Source: Geobacter sp. UBA1603 (lineage in GTDB: Bacteria > Desulfobacterota > Desulfuromonadia > Geobacterales > Pseudopelobacteraceae). Taken from it: 17,298 nucleotides of DNA. The translations under genes and the position numbers were made by a program. Below, piece by piece: positions 6,582-14,491 of this stretch; position 1 is the stretch's first letter, and each line of letters begins with the position of its first letter. The stretch spans positions 1,005-18,302 of the forward strand of contig DCNF01000029.1 in NCBI GenBank assembly GCA_002322035.1, read 5' to 3'. The notes beneath the pieces are model-generated. The model did not search any database. It was not told the origin of the DNA and was given only the letters and a program-made list of their open reading frames with translations.

Positions 6582-7778
6582 ATGAAGGTAATCATCCTCC
6601 TGGGCGACGGCATGTCCGACGTCGTCTACAGTGAACTCGACAATAGATCTCCCCTGCAGGCGGCATACACCCCCAACATGGATTTCATGGCCCGCAACGG
6701 CAGGGCAGGCCTGGCGCGTACCGTGCCAGACGGTCTGCCGCCCGGCAGCGATGTGGCCAATCTGTCGGTCTTTGGCTACGATCCCCGTACCTGTTACACC
6801 GGCCGTTCACCACTCGAAGCGCTCAGCATGGGGGTGGCGCTCGGACCTGATGATGTGGCGTTCCGTATGAACCTAGTCACACTGCGCCCCAGCGGTACTT
6901 CCCTCTACATGCAGGATTTTTCGGCCGGTCATATCTCGACCGAGGAGGGGCGGGCGCTGGTGGCCACACTGCAACAGGAGTTGGGCAGCGCCGAGTTTGA
7001 TTTCCATCCGGGGGTCGGCTACCGCCACCTCATGGTCTGGCGTGGCGGCCGGGACGGCATGAAAGGGACTCCTCCCCATGACATTACCGGCAAGCCGATC
7101 CTGAATTATCTTCCACAGGGAGAAGGCGCCGATACCCTGATCAATATCATGAACTCATGCCAGATGCTGTTCCATGATCATCCGGTCAACAGGCGACGCA
7201 AGGAGCAGAGCAAGCTGCCGGCCAATTCCTGCTGGCTGTGGGGACATGGGAAAACCCCGCGTATGGCCCCCTTCGCGGAGCGCTACGGCATGAAAGGGGC
7301 CGTCATCTCGGCTGTGGATCTGATTAAGGGGATCGGTGTCTGCGGAGGGCTTGATGTCATCAACGTGGAAGGTGCCACCGGATACATCGATACCAATTAC
7401 CTGGGCAAGGCGCAGGCCGCGCTTGCGGCTCTTGAGGACCACGATTTTGTCTATGTCCATGTGGAGGCCCCTGACGAGGCATCCCATGCCGGCAGGATGG
7501 ACCACAAGATCCAGGCCATCGAGGATTTCGACCGCCAGGTGGTCGGAACGGTGCTGGAGGGGGCCGGAAAATTCGGCGATTATGCGTTGCTCTGCTGCCC
7601 GGACCATCCCACACCGGTGAAGCTGATGACACATACGTCCGACCCGGTGCCTTTCGTGATCTACCGGGGAGGGGAGGGCAACGGCAACGGTGCGGCTTCC
7701 TACGACGAGCAGCAGGCCGCTGCTACCGGGCTTTTGGTGGATGGTTTCAGGTTGATGGAGATGCTTCTGAATCGATGA
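6582..7778 (+). CDS. apgM: 2,3-bisphosphoglycerate-independent phosphoglycerate mutase, archaeal type
   Basis: The enzyme interconverts 3- and 2-phosphoglycerate in glycolysis and gluconeogenesis and belongs to the alkaline phosphatase superfamily. The 398 residues open with MKVIILLGDGMSD, which supplies the first metal aspartate. GSDVANLSVFGYDP (55-68) follows, with S62 as the likely phospho-acceptor. Later come HVEAPDEASHAG and a DHPTP...THTSDPVPF metal-site end. These place it in the ApgM branch and not with the roughly 510-residue GpmI or the cofactor-dependent GpmA. ATG 6582 is chosen because GAAAGG (6571-6576) lies 5 bases before it; an in-frame TTG at 6564 has no good site. A terminator follows. 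The frequent homoserine-kinase annotation of this family is the main alternative name. Confidence 0.9.
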   Translation: MKVIILLGDGMSDVVYSELDNRSPLQAAYTPNMDFMARNGRAGLARTVPDGLPPGSDVANLSVFGYDPRTCYTGRSPLEALSMGVALGPDDVAFRMNLVTLRPSGTSLYMQDFSAGHISTEEGRALVATLQQELGSAEFDFHPGVGYRHLMVWRGGRDGMKGTPPHDITGKPILNYLPQGEGADTLINIMNSCQMLFHDHPVNRRRKEQSKLPANSCWLWGHGKTPRMAPFAERYGMKGAVISAVDLIKGIGVCGGLDVINVEGATGYIDTNYLGKAQAALAALEDHDFVYVHVEAPDEASHAGRMDHKIQAIEDFDRQVVGTVLEGAGKFGDYALLCCPDHPTPVKLMTHTSDPVPFVIYRGGEGNGNGAASYDEQQAAATGLLVDGFRLMEMLLNR

Positions 7779-7812
7779 GCGTGATCACAATCGATGGTGC
7801 GCAGTGATGAAA

Positions 7813-7837
7813 GGCGTCGGAATCCGGCGCCATTTTT
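7813..7837 (+). terminator. Terminator between apgM and nudC
   Basis: GGCGTCGG (7813-7820) pairs with CCGGCGCC (7824-7831), with one G-T wobble, over an AAT loop. ATTTTT follows. It ends apgM transcripts on the plus strand. The T run touches the nudC stop codon on the other strand, where the hairpin has only a short T run. Confidence 0.8.
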
Positions 7838-8703
7838 CATGTGGCGAAGGTATCGATGATCCAGCGGGCAATACTCCGCTTTGCCGGCAGATCGGGCAGA
7901 GAAGATGTGTTGAACCAGCGTGCGTCCTCCAGTTCTCCGGGATCTATAGCAATCTCTCCGCCGGAGTAGTCCGCAACAAACCCGGCCATCAATTGGGCAG
8001 GAAAGGGCCAGTTCTGGCTGGCTACGTAGCGCACATTACGGATATCAATGCCGGCCTCCTCTTTCACCTCGCGGACCGCACACTCCTCCAGTGACTCCCC
8101 GAAATCCAGAAAACCTGCCACAAGGCCATAACGCCCCGGTGCCCACTCCCTTTTCCGTGCCAGCAGAATTTCATCTCCCCGCCTGACCAGAACGATGGCA
8201 CAGGGGTGGATGTGCGGAAAATGCTCGGCCCTGCAGGAAAGACAGGCTCTCCCCCAGGAACCCCTGATCCAGGACGTAGTGCCTCCGCAGCGGGAACAAT
8301 GTCTACTCTGCCGCTCCCAGTGAAGTATCTGTTTTCCGAGCCCTGCCAGCGTCAGAATGTCCTCGTCGAGATTCTGGACAACGGCGTTGAACTGCTCACA
8401 GGAGAAGGCAGACGGTAGAACCGTGTTCTGAAGGATGCTGATCACCCGCACCGGTTTTCCCTGCCAGGAACCGATGCAGAGCGGTGTGTTTTTAGGAGTC
8501 AGTCCGCTCGGCAGTTCGCCCTCGGGAAGCTGCATACCTCCGCCGGCATGGTGTGCCAGAACACCGCCTCCCTGGATGATAACCCAGGTGCCTGTCTCGC
8601 CTGTGTCCTCATCAAGAGGTGTGCGAAATGAAAAATTATCCCTGATCAACCCGAAGTTGAACGGGAGATTGACCTGCTCAGGATACTCTGTAGATATTTG
8701 CAT
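7837..8703 (-). CDS. nudC: NADH pyrophosphatase / NAD-decapping hydrolase NudC
   Basis: NudC splits NAD(H) to NMN(H) and AMP and removes NAD caps from RNA. From ATG 8703 the 288 residues hold a zinc ribbon with CSRC (136-139) and CLSC (154-157). The Nudix box starts at G197 and contains REVKEEAGI (211-219). The NudC signature SQNWPFPAQLM (229-239) is clear. ATG 8703 is chosen because CGGAG lies 8 bases upstream in the transcript. An in-frame TTG at 8745 would add 14 residues, but it falls inside the predicted -10 box of this gene, so it cannot be in the mRNA if that promoter is real. The gene diverges from mltG. It ends against the apgM terminator. Confidence 0.93.
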   Translation of the reverse strand: MQISTEYPEQVNLPFNFGLIRDNFSFRTPLDEDTGETGTWVIIQGGGVLAHHAGGGMQLPEGELPSGLTPKNTPLCIGSWQGKPVRVISILQNTVLPSAFSCEQFNAVVQNLDEDILTLAGLGKQILHWERQSRHCSRCGGTTSWIRGSWGRACLSCRAEHFPHIHPCAIVLVRRGDEILLARKREWAPGRYGLVAGFLDFGESLEECAVREVKEEAGIDIRNVRYVASQNWPFPAQLMAGFVADYSGGEIAIDPGELEDARWFNTSSLPDLPAKRSIARWIIDTFAT

Positions 8704-8735
8704 GAATGTTGCTCCGGTCTCTTCAGTACCAACAG

Positions 8736-8764
8736 GTTGTAGCAACTGCTGCTACCTCTGTCAA
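8736..8764 (-). promoter_or_regulatory. Sigma70-like promoter of nudC
   Basis: On the minus strand TTGACA (8764 down to 8759) is followed after 17 bases by TACAAC (8741 down to 8736). The predicted start is near 8729, giving a leader of about 26 bases to ATG 8703. The -10 box is imperfect. Confidence 0.55.
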
Positions 8765-8775
8765 GGTGCCACCCC

Positions 8776-8804
8776 TTGACTGCGCCCATGTTTGGCACCA
8801 TAAT
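8776..8804 (+). promoter_or_regulatory. Sigma70-like promoter of mltG
   Basis: TTGACT (8776-8781) and CATAAT (8799-8804) are 17 bases apart, each one base off consensus. The predicted start falls near 8811, after the first two possible mltG start codons and next to an in-frame ATG at 8812. The site lies 12 bases from the -35 box of the divergent nudC promoter. Confidence 0.5.
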
Positions 8805-9816
8805 ACCTGTAATGCCATTTCGTCCGATTACCCCATCATCGATTTTTCCATGGATCATCCGCCTGCCTCTGCTTGTGTCGCTCGGTTGGTACCTGATCTG
8901 CACGTTGAGTCCGCCTGGCTCCGGTGGCATTGTCCGCGACGTGTCGTTCCCTCCGGGAAGCGGAATCCGTAAGCTCGCACAGGAACTCGAGACCGCCGGC
9001 ATAATTCGCAGCAGATTGCACTTCATCCTTATGACGCGTCTGCGTGGCCAGGCCCATCGGCTCAAGGCAGGTGACTACCGTCTTAATGACGGCATGACTC
9101 CCGGTGACATCATCAGGAAAATTTCGGCAGGGGAGGTGGACTACCGCAGGTTCGCACTGCCTGAAGGGTATTCAATATTTCAGGCTGCAGAGATACTAGA
9201 GCAGAAAGGGTATTTCAAGCGGGATGAGTTCCTCGCCGTCTGCCGCGACAGGGAACTTCTCAAACGCCACGGGATCCACGCGGAAAGTGCTGAAGGATAT
9301 CTGCACCCCGCCACGTACAATATGACGATCAGCGGAGGAGTGCGGGAGCTGGTGGAGCAGATGCTGAAACAGTCCGGCGAGGTTCATGAACGTATGAACA
9401 TCATGAATGGAAGCGGCAGTTTCAAACGGCACGATATACTGACCCTCGCTTCGATAATCGAAAAAGAGGCAGTTTCTCCCGAAGAAAAACCTTTGATTTC
9501 TTCAGTATTTCATAATCGCCTGCGCATCGGTATGCCTCTGCAGAGCGACCCGACTGCGGTGTACGGTGTTCGGACGTTCGGAGGTAAAGTTAGAGCTGCT
9601 GATCTGAAGCGGCAAACTCCCTATAACACCTACCTCAATCGAGGTCTGCCGCCCGGCCCTATCGGTAATCCGGGATCGGATGCCATACAGGCCGCTCTCC
9701 AGCCGGCATCGTCACAGTATCTGTATTTTGTTGCCCGCCAGGACGGTACCCACCAATTTTCACGCTCACTTGAAGAGCATAACCGCGCAGTGGCCACCTA
9801 TCTGAAGAGAAACTGA
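8788..9816 (+). CDS. mltG: Endolytic murein transglycosylase MltG (YceG family)
   Basis: MltG cuts nascent peptidoglycan strands in the periplasm and sets glycan length. From ATG 8788 the 342 residues have one N-terminal membrane anchor (about 21-40), then a LysM-like region. The catalytic domain has EGYLHPATY (169-177), ASIIEKEA with the catalytic glutamate E225, HNRLRIGMPLQSDPT, and near the end YNTYLNRGLPPGPIGNPG. The start is uncertain. TTG 8776 has an AAGGTG site 7 bases upstream. ATG 8788 is the first ATG but has no visible site. ATG 8812 would fit the predicted promoter, with almost no leader. All three keep the anchor. The stop abuts the stop of the convergent HDOD gene without any spacer. 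Confidence 0.93.
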   Translation: MFGTIIPVMPFRPITPSSIFPWIIRLPLLVSLGWYLICTLSPPGSGGIVRDVSFPPGSGIRKLAQELETAGIIRSRLHFILMTRLRGQAHRLKAGDYRLNDGMTPGDIIRKISAGEVDYRRFALPEGYSIFQAAEILEQKGYFKRDEFLAVCRDRELLKRHGIHAESAEGYLHPATYNMTISGGVRELVEQMLKQSGEVHERMNIMNGSGSFKRHDILTLASIIEKEAVSPEEKPLISSVFHNRLRIGMPLQSDPTAVYGVRTFGGKVRAADLKRQTPYNTYLNRGLPPGPIGNPGSDAIQAALQPASSQYLYFVARQDGTHQFSRSLEEHNRAVATYLKRN

Positions 9817-10668
9817 TCAGGTGGTCTGACTGATGGATGCTCCGGCATCCTCGATGACTATCTCCAGTTCGGCAAGGGAGATCTCCTTCATGCCAAGCAC
9901 CTGTGACTCAGGGCAGGAGATGAGGGATATATCAGGTGTGACGTGGAGTGCAAGCCCGACTTTTTTGCAGGCACGATCGGAAAGCCTTACCAACACAAGA
10001 AGTATGTCAGACGTGTCAAATGTCTCGCTGTGATGGTGTATTGCTATGCCGGAGTAGTTTTCCGGCAATGACCAGGACTGCATCAGGCGATAGCCGACCT
10101 CTTCATGCATCTTGTCGAGGATTTCATGGACCAGTGTTTCTGAAAAGCCCGACGATGCCCCGCCGCTCTTGTCAATATCATCAAGTACTTTCATAAGTGC
10201 CAGCTTGCCTATGTCATGAAGCAGGCCGGCCATGAACGCTTCAGACGCAAGGTTGCTGTAGCCGGCCTTGCGGGCCAGCCATTTTGCTCCCATGGCACAT
10301 GACAGAGAATGGGTCCACAGGTTTTTCATGTGTGCATCAAGGATACTGTTGCCTGACTTGTAATATTCAACCTGTGATGCCATCATCGCCAGATTGGCTA
10401 TCTCCTGCACGCCGAGCCGGACTATTGCATCCTTGATGGTGCCGATCTTGGAAAGGCCTGCATAATACGATGAGTTGGCCAGCTTCAGGACCTGGCTGGC
10501 CAGGGCCTGGTCCTCGCTGATCAAGTCAATGATGTCATCCACATGAAAGTCCCGGGTGCGTAGTTTCTGCTGAAGCCGGAGAGCTACAGAGTGGAAGACC
10601 GGCAGATCCTGAAGGCCAGACTCAAGGCGTTCCGTGATCTGAGCCATCAGCGGAGTTTCCGTGTTCAT
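9817..10668 (-). CDS. HDOD-domain signalling protein
   Basis: HDOD domains are relatives of HD phosphohydrolases, usually without a complete metal site, found in bacterial signalling and in control of motility and pili. The 283 residues have the family opening DLPVFHSVALRL (21-32), a DLISEDQALASQVLKLANS segment (48-66) and LLHDIGKL (149-156), followed by HHHSE in the C-terminal half. No receiver, GGDEF or other effector domain is attached. ATG 10668 overlaps the stop of the upstream ATPase gene (ATGA), so the two are translationally coupled and probably work together. Whether it keeps enzyme activity cannot be told from the sequence. The 3' end abuts the mltG stop, and I see no terminator. 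Confidence 0.85.
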   Translation of the reverse strand: MNTETPLMAQITERLESGLQDLPVFHSVALRLQQKLRTRDFHVDDIIDLISEDQALASQVLKLANSSYYAGLSKIGTIKDAIVRLGVQEIANLAMMASQVEYYKSGNSILDAHMKNLWTHSLSCAMGAKWLARKAGYSNLASEAFMAGLLHDIGKLALMKVLDDIDKSGGASSGFSETLVHEILDKMHEEVGYRLMQSWSLPENYSGIAIHHHSETFDTSDILLVLVRLSDRACKKVGLALHVTPDISLISCPESQVLGMKEISLAELEIVIEDAGASISQTT

Positions 10669-12575
10669 GAAGAAACCCCCAGTATCCTGCGGAGTTCATG
10701 CAGCGGGCGTGTTTTACCGAGTCTCGGCAGATCGGTAATGATCTCCTGCAGCGATACCTGCCCCCGTGCTCCCTTGACCAGTCCGTCCTCCAGCAGAGTG
10801 ACCATCCCGGATGTTTCGACGCTGATCTTACGGATATCATACGAGCTTTTGTTTGCCAGAATAGCGTTCTTGACCATTTCGTTCATGACCAGCAGCTCAA
10901 AGATTCCGACCCTGCCGCGGTAACCGCTGAAACGGCATTCCTTGCATCCCCTGCCCAGAAGGAAGGTTGCCCCGACCAGGTCGTTGGCCGTCATGCCGAG
11001 ACGTGACAGGTCAAGAGGTGTCGGCTGGTAGGGTTCGGCACAGTGGCGGCACACCTTGCGCAGCAGGCGCTGGGCGACAACGCAGACAACGGTTGATGAG
11101 ATAAGGAACGCCTCAATTTCCATGTTCATCAAGCGGATCAGCCCGCCGATGCTGTCCTCGGTGTGGAAGGTCGTCAGAACCTTGTGGCCGGTGAGGGCCG
11201 CCTGAATAGCCGTCTCGGCAGAAAAGTTGTCACGGATTTCTCCCAGTACGATGACATCAGGATCCTGGCGGACAATATGACGCAGGGTCTCTTCGAACGT
11301 GACGCCGATCTTTGGATTGATCGAGCATTGTGAAATGCCGTCGATAACGTACTCAACCGGATCCTCTGCCGTAATGATACTGGTGTGGATATCGTTCAGG
11401 TAGTTGACGCAGCTGTAGAGTGTGCTGGTCTTGCCGGACCCTGTAGGCCCTGTTATGATCATGACGCCGGTCGGGATCTCCAGGGCTTCATAGATGAAAT
11501 GATCAAGCATGCGGGGAGCCATGCCGATCTCCTTGATGTCCAGTACCGATCCCTTGTTGTTGAGGAGCCGCAGCACTATCTTTTCACCATGGATGGTGAT
11601 GAAATACGACACGCGCATGTCGAGGTCGATACCATGCCTGGTGCTGGCATAGAGAATCCTACCGTCCTGATGCCGTCTCTTTTCCGCTATGTCCGATTGG
11701 GACATGACCTTTATGCGGGTAGACAACTGGGCTGCAATCTCACGCGGAAAATCCTTGTGCTGCTGCATGACCCCGTCTCTGCGGAAACGGACCCGAAGAC
11801 GGTCCTTGAGTGGTTCCACATGGATGTCGCTTGCTCCCTCTTCGATTGCTTCATCGAAGAGGGTATTAATCATGCCGATAACAGTATTTTCATCAGATAC
11901 CAGAGTCTGGTTTGACGAGCGTTCCAGAGCGATGAGCGCTTCGTTGACAGCTGCTTTTGAGGCAATGGCAAGTCCATGAGCATTTCCGAGGAATTTCTCT
12001 ACCATTTCGCGGGCTTTCGGGTCGAGCGGATCCGAAAGAGCGACCATGATCCTGCTGTCGACCCGCGAATACGGGATAATACCCAGTTCCCGGCATACCT
12101 GTAAGGGTATTGAAGACACCAGGGTTTTGTCAATTTTGACAAAATTCAACTCCACCAGCGGGTAGCCGAGCTGGTAGGAAAGGGACTCCAGAAGTCGGCG
12201 CTCCTCAATGAACCCAGCCTCCACGAGCACTTCACCAAGCCGCTTTTTCCCCTTGGACTCCTTCTGAATGCCGAGCGCCTGATCAAGATCGCTCTGGCGA
12301 AGGTAGCCAAGCTCAACCAGAAGGTCCCCAAGCCGTACGTTCACCTGATTCTTGCGAAGCGTTTCCTGAATCTGCTCCATAGTGACATATCCCAGATCAA
12401 TCAGGGTGTCCTTCATGGTCTTTTGGGTCGTCAGTTTTGAGCGTATACGGGTCGCATAGGAAAGCTGCTCTTCAGTCAGGATGGCTTCCTTGATAAGGAG
12501 AGAGGCGATAATACCAGCTTGAACAGCCGAAATCGGAAGAGTCATTGAAGAAGATTGTGAGGAGGTGTCACTCAT
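10665..12575 (-). CDS. GspE/PilB-family secretion or pilus ATPase with MshEN-like N-terminus
   Basis: These hexameric ATPases drive type IV pilus extension or type II secretion. The 636 residues show Walker A GPTGSGKT (376-383), Walker B VIVLGEIRD (441-449), the Asp-box region about 405-450 and a His box TGHKVLTTFHTED (462-474). A zinc-type pair CRHC (509-512) with CKEC (544-547) follows. The N-terminal part (about 81-143) carries two copies of RLGxxLVxxG (81-90 and 112-121), ending in QLGYPLVEL. This is the pattern of the c-di-GMP-binding MshEN domain. A further, weaker copy may precede at 54-73. No pilin, platform protein or secretin lies beside it; only the HDOD gene does. The start has no clear ribosome binding site. 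The specific system served is unknown. Confidence 0.88.
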   Translation of the reverse strand: MSDTSSQSSSMTLPISAVQAGIIASLLIKEAILTEEQLSYATRIRSKLTTQKTMKDTLIDLGYVTMEQIQETLRKNQVNVRLGDLLVELGYLRQSDLDQALGIQKESKGKKRLGEVLVEAGFIEERRLLESLSYQLGYPLVELNFVKIDKTLVSSIPLQVCRELGIIPYSRVDSRIMVALSDPLDPKAREMVEKFLGNAHGLAIASKAAVNEALIALERSSNQTLVSDENTVIGMINTLFDEAIEEGASDIHVEPLKDRLRVRFRRDGVMQQHKDFPREIAAQLSTRIKVMSQSDIAEKRRHQDGRILYASTRHGIDLDMRVSYFITIHGEKIVLRLLNNKGSVLDIKEIGMAPRMLDHFIYEALEIPTGVMIITGPTGSGKTSTLYSCVNYLNDIHTSIITAEDPVEYVIDGISQCSINPKIGVTFEETLRHIVRQDPDVIVLGEIRDNFSAETAIQAALTGHKVLTTFHTEDSIGGLIRLMNMEIEAFLISSTVVCVVAQRLLRKVCRHCAEPYQPTPLDLSRLGMTANDLVGATFLLGRGCKECRFSGYRGRVGIFELLVMNEMVKNAILANKSSYDIRKISVETSGMVTLLEDGLVKGARGQVSLQEIITDLPRLGKTRPLHELRRILGVSS

Positions 12576-12611
12576 ACATGCCGGTATACTAAAGATTTTC
12601 CTAGTAGGCTA

Positions 12612-12650
12612 GCACAATTTTTCGTTGTGTCTATAGGGTTAATACCCTAT
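12612..12650. other. Two small inverted repeats upstream of the ATPase gene
   Basis: The 93-base gap between the metallophosphoesterase stop and the ATPase start holds a perfect 7-base inverted repeat, ATAGGGT (12633-12639) and ACCCTAT (12644-12650). Next to it is a weaker one, GCACAA (12612-12617) with TTGTGT (12625-12630). Neither has a T tract in the direction of transcription, so a terminator is not supported. They could be an operator or an mRNA leader structure. I could not place a convincing promoter here. Confidence 0.4.
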
Positions 12651-12668
12651 GTGCAGACAGTTACTCAT

Positions 12669-13808
12669 TCATTTCGCAGGAACGAGGTCAATGACAGTAA
12701 CTTCGGGAGGCGCAAGAAAACGCATGGGAGGGCCCCATGTACCGCTTCCCCGGGATACATGAATCGTAGAGCTCTTTGGGGTTTCTGTCGTACCGGAGTG
12801 AATTGAAAACTCGGTCCAGGTCAAGGGGTAAAACGGGAGAAGCTGCCCTTTGTGGGTATGCCCGGATAGTTGCAGGTCGAATCGGCCGTCGCTCTTTTCC
12901 GGCATCACGGGTCTGTGCTTGAGCAGAACGCGGAATCCTCCGGGAGCCGTTGAAAGCAGTCTGTCCTCGTCTGCGGCAGCCTTTGCCTTACCTGGTTTCC
13001 TGCGGCCCTGGTCATTCAGCCCGATTATTACCATCCCGTTCGGTAGTGTGACCGTCTCATCACGCAGAACAGTAAATCCTGATTTCTGCGTAAAAGCCAC
13101 CGCCTGCTCGATGCCGGCATATACCTCATGATTGCCGGCAACTGCGAACTTGCCGAGCGGAGCTGAAACCTCTACGAACATCTGTGAAAGTCGTTTCAGG
13201 CCGGAAAGATCGTCGGATTTTGAAAGGCGCCCATCCACCAGGTCACCAGTAGATACCAGAATGTCCGGTGATGCCGCCCGAACGGCTCGGAGTACCCTTT
13301 CCAGGCGACTTTCTCGGAAGAGAAGCCCGATGTGAACGTCTGATATTTGGACAATCCTTATCCGCTGAATGCCAGGAGGAAGCTTTGCAGTTACAACTGA
13401 AAGGTGCTCCGTCCGAATGTTTCGCGCTTCATACAAGGAATACACGCTTGCAATGATAGATAGATACAGAGCTGACCTGCAGGCGGCAGCGGGGGAGAAA
13501 CGGTGACGGAAGGAAGGCGAGAAGATGGCGATTCTCCTCGAAATGAGCCGTATGATGTCGATGACGGCCAGAAACGAGGTAAACAGAAACAGTGAACCCA
13601 TCCAGATATTGGATGGCCAGGCAAGTGCCCGTGCGGCCTCTTCAAAACCCGCATGCTCCAAAGTCCTGATGGCTACCGGGGCGGCTATCATTGCAGCCAT
13701 CAGTACCATGAGTCTGGTGCCCACGGGAAATGCCGACCGAAGCCGCCAGTAGGCGTAGACATGGACTCCACCATAGAGGGAGATGAATGTGACCAGAAAC
13801 ATGATCAC
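12669..13808 (-). CDS. Membrane-anchored calcineurin-like metallophosphoesterase (YaeI/YkuE-like)
   Basis: The 379 residues begin with about four hydrophobic segments (roughly 3-20, 33-50, 68-88, 110-126). A metallophosphoesterase domain follows: ISDVHIG (155-161), TGDLVDG (187-193), AGNHEVY (224-230), LLKHRP and SGHTHKGQ. All five metal-site motifs are present, so it is probably an active two-metal hydrolase. Relatives include YkuE and E. coli YaeI; UDP-diacylglucosamine pyrophosphatase of the LpxG or LpxI role is one untested idea. The substrate is unknown. The GTG start at 13808 overlaps the rnhB stop (GTGA); an ATG two codons later is equally possible. It is the last gene of the rpsP-to-rnhB operon. 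Confidence 0.88.
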   Translation of the reverse strand: MIMFLVTFISLYGGVHVYAYWRLRSAFPVGTRLMVLMAAMIAAPVAIRTLEHAGFEEAARALAWPSNIWMGSLFLFTSFLAVIDIIRLISRRIAIFSPSFRHRFSPAAACRSALYLSIIASVYSLYEARNIRTEHLSVVTAKLPPGIQRIRIVQISDVHIGLLFRESRLERVLRAVRAASPDILVSTGDLVDGRLSKSDDLSGLKRLSQMFVEVSAPLGKFAVAGNHEVYAGIEQAVAFTQKSGFTVLRDETVTLPNGMVIIGLNDQGRRKPGKAKAAADEDRLLSTAPGGFRVLLKHRPVMPEKSDGRFDLQLSGHTHKGQLLPFYPLTWTEFSIHSGTTETPKSSTIHVSRGSGTWGPPMRFLAPPEVTVIDLVPAK

Positions 13809-14443
13809 CGAACATGCTCTCTGACTCCGCCGAACGTAAGCCGGTGGACTGGCGAAGGCCCGAGCCGTCTGATCGCGTCCAGGTGTGAGGCACAGCCATA
13901 GCCCTTATGACCAGCAAAGCCGTATCCGGGATAGAGACGGTCAAGATCGACCATCATGCGGTCGCGGGTAACCTTGGCGATGATCGATGCCGCTGCAATC
14001 GAGAGGCTGAGAGAATCTCCTTTTTTGATCAGTTTCTGGGGTATGCGGGAATTAATGGTGGAAATACCGTCGATCAGGATGAATCCGGGCTGTGGATCAA
14101 GGTGGTCTACCGCCTGTAGCATGGCCTTGAGGGTTGCCTGGAGGATGTTAATCCGGTCGATCTCTTCCGGTGGAACAATGCCGACACCGATTGAGACCGC
14201 CTCTGCGTTGATGATCTCAAAGAGCCTGTCGCGAGTGCGGGGAGAGAGTTTCTTGGAGTCGGTGACACCTTCGATGTGTGAGTTTTCGGGAAGGATGACC
14301 GCCGCAGCCACGACCGGCCCGGCCAGTGGTCCGCGCCCCGCCTCATCAATGCCGGCAATGTGCTGATAGCCCTGATGCGAGGCCAGCAGCTCGAATGCAA
14401 GCATATCGGCCGGTTGTACAAGAAACAGTTCTCTCTGGATCAT
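13805..14443 (-). CDS. rnhB: Ribonuclease HII
   Basis: RNase HII nicks RNA in RNA-DNA hybrids and starts removal of misincorporated ribonucleotides. From ATG 14443 the 212 residues contain GIDEAGRGPLAGP (31-43) with D33 and E34, LIDG with D125, and KGDS with D143. The spacings equal those of E. coli D16, E17, D108 and D126. SLSIAAASIIAKVTRD (145-161) and YPGYGFAGHKGY (171-182) are also typical. An in-frame GTG at 14485 would add 14 residues, but that frame runs through the terminator hairpin, so I reject it. ATG 14443 and ATG 14404 both lack a clear ribosome binding site, so the exact start is open. rnhB after rplS is a common order. Confidence 0.92.
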   Translation of the reverse strand: MIQRELFLVQPADMLAFELLASHQGYQHIAGIDEAGRGPLAGPVVAAAVILPENSHIEGVTDSKKLSPRTRDRLFEIINAEAVSIGVGIVPPEEIDRINILQATLKAMLQAVDHLDPQPGFILIDGISTINSRIPQKLIKKGDSLSLSIAAASIIAKVTRDRMMVDLDRLYPGYGFAGHKGYGCASHLDAIRRLGPSPVHRLTFGGVREHVR

Positions 14444-14453
14444 GGAGGAAATG

Positions 14454-14481
14454 AAAGAGCCCCGCAGGAGCGGGGCTCTTT
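14454..14481 (-). terminator. Hairpin terminator or attenuator between rplS and rnhB
   Basis: A perfect 12-base stem pairs AAAGAGCCCCGC with GCGGGGCTCTTT over a four-base loop (TCCT in the transcript). After the stem the minus strand reads CATTT, so the T tract is interrupted. It lies 11 bases past the rplS stop and 10 bases before the rnhB ATG. It should end most ribosomal-protein transcripts while letting some reach rnhB. It is nearly symmetric and could act on either strand. Confidence 0.8.
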
Positions 14482-14491
14482 GCACCGTTTA

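Noticed and set aside
7804..8094. Plus-strand frame of 96 codons after apgM
   Set aside because: It is antisense to nudC, which carries the zinc ribbon and Nudix box. The frame starts within the apgM terminator region.
12612..12650. Terminator after the metallophosphoesterase gene
   Set aside because: The two inverted repeats are short and AT-rich, with no T tract following on the minus strand.
14444..14485. Longer rnhB from GTG 14485
   Set aside because: It would read through the perfect terminator hairpin at 14454-14481, and the added residues are not typical of RNase HII.
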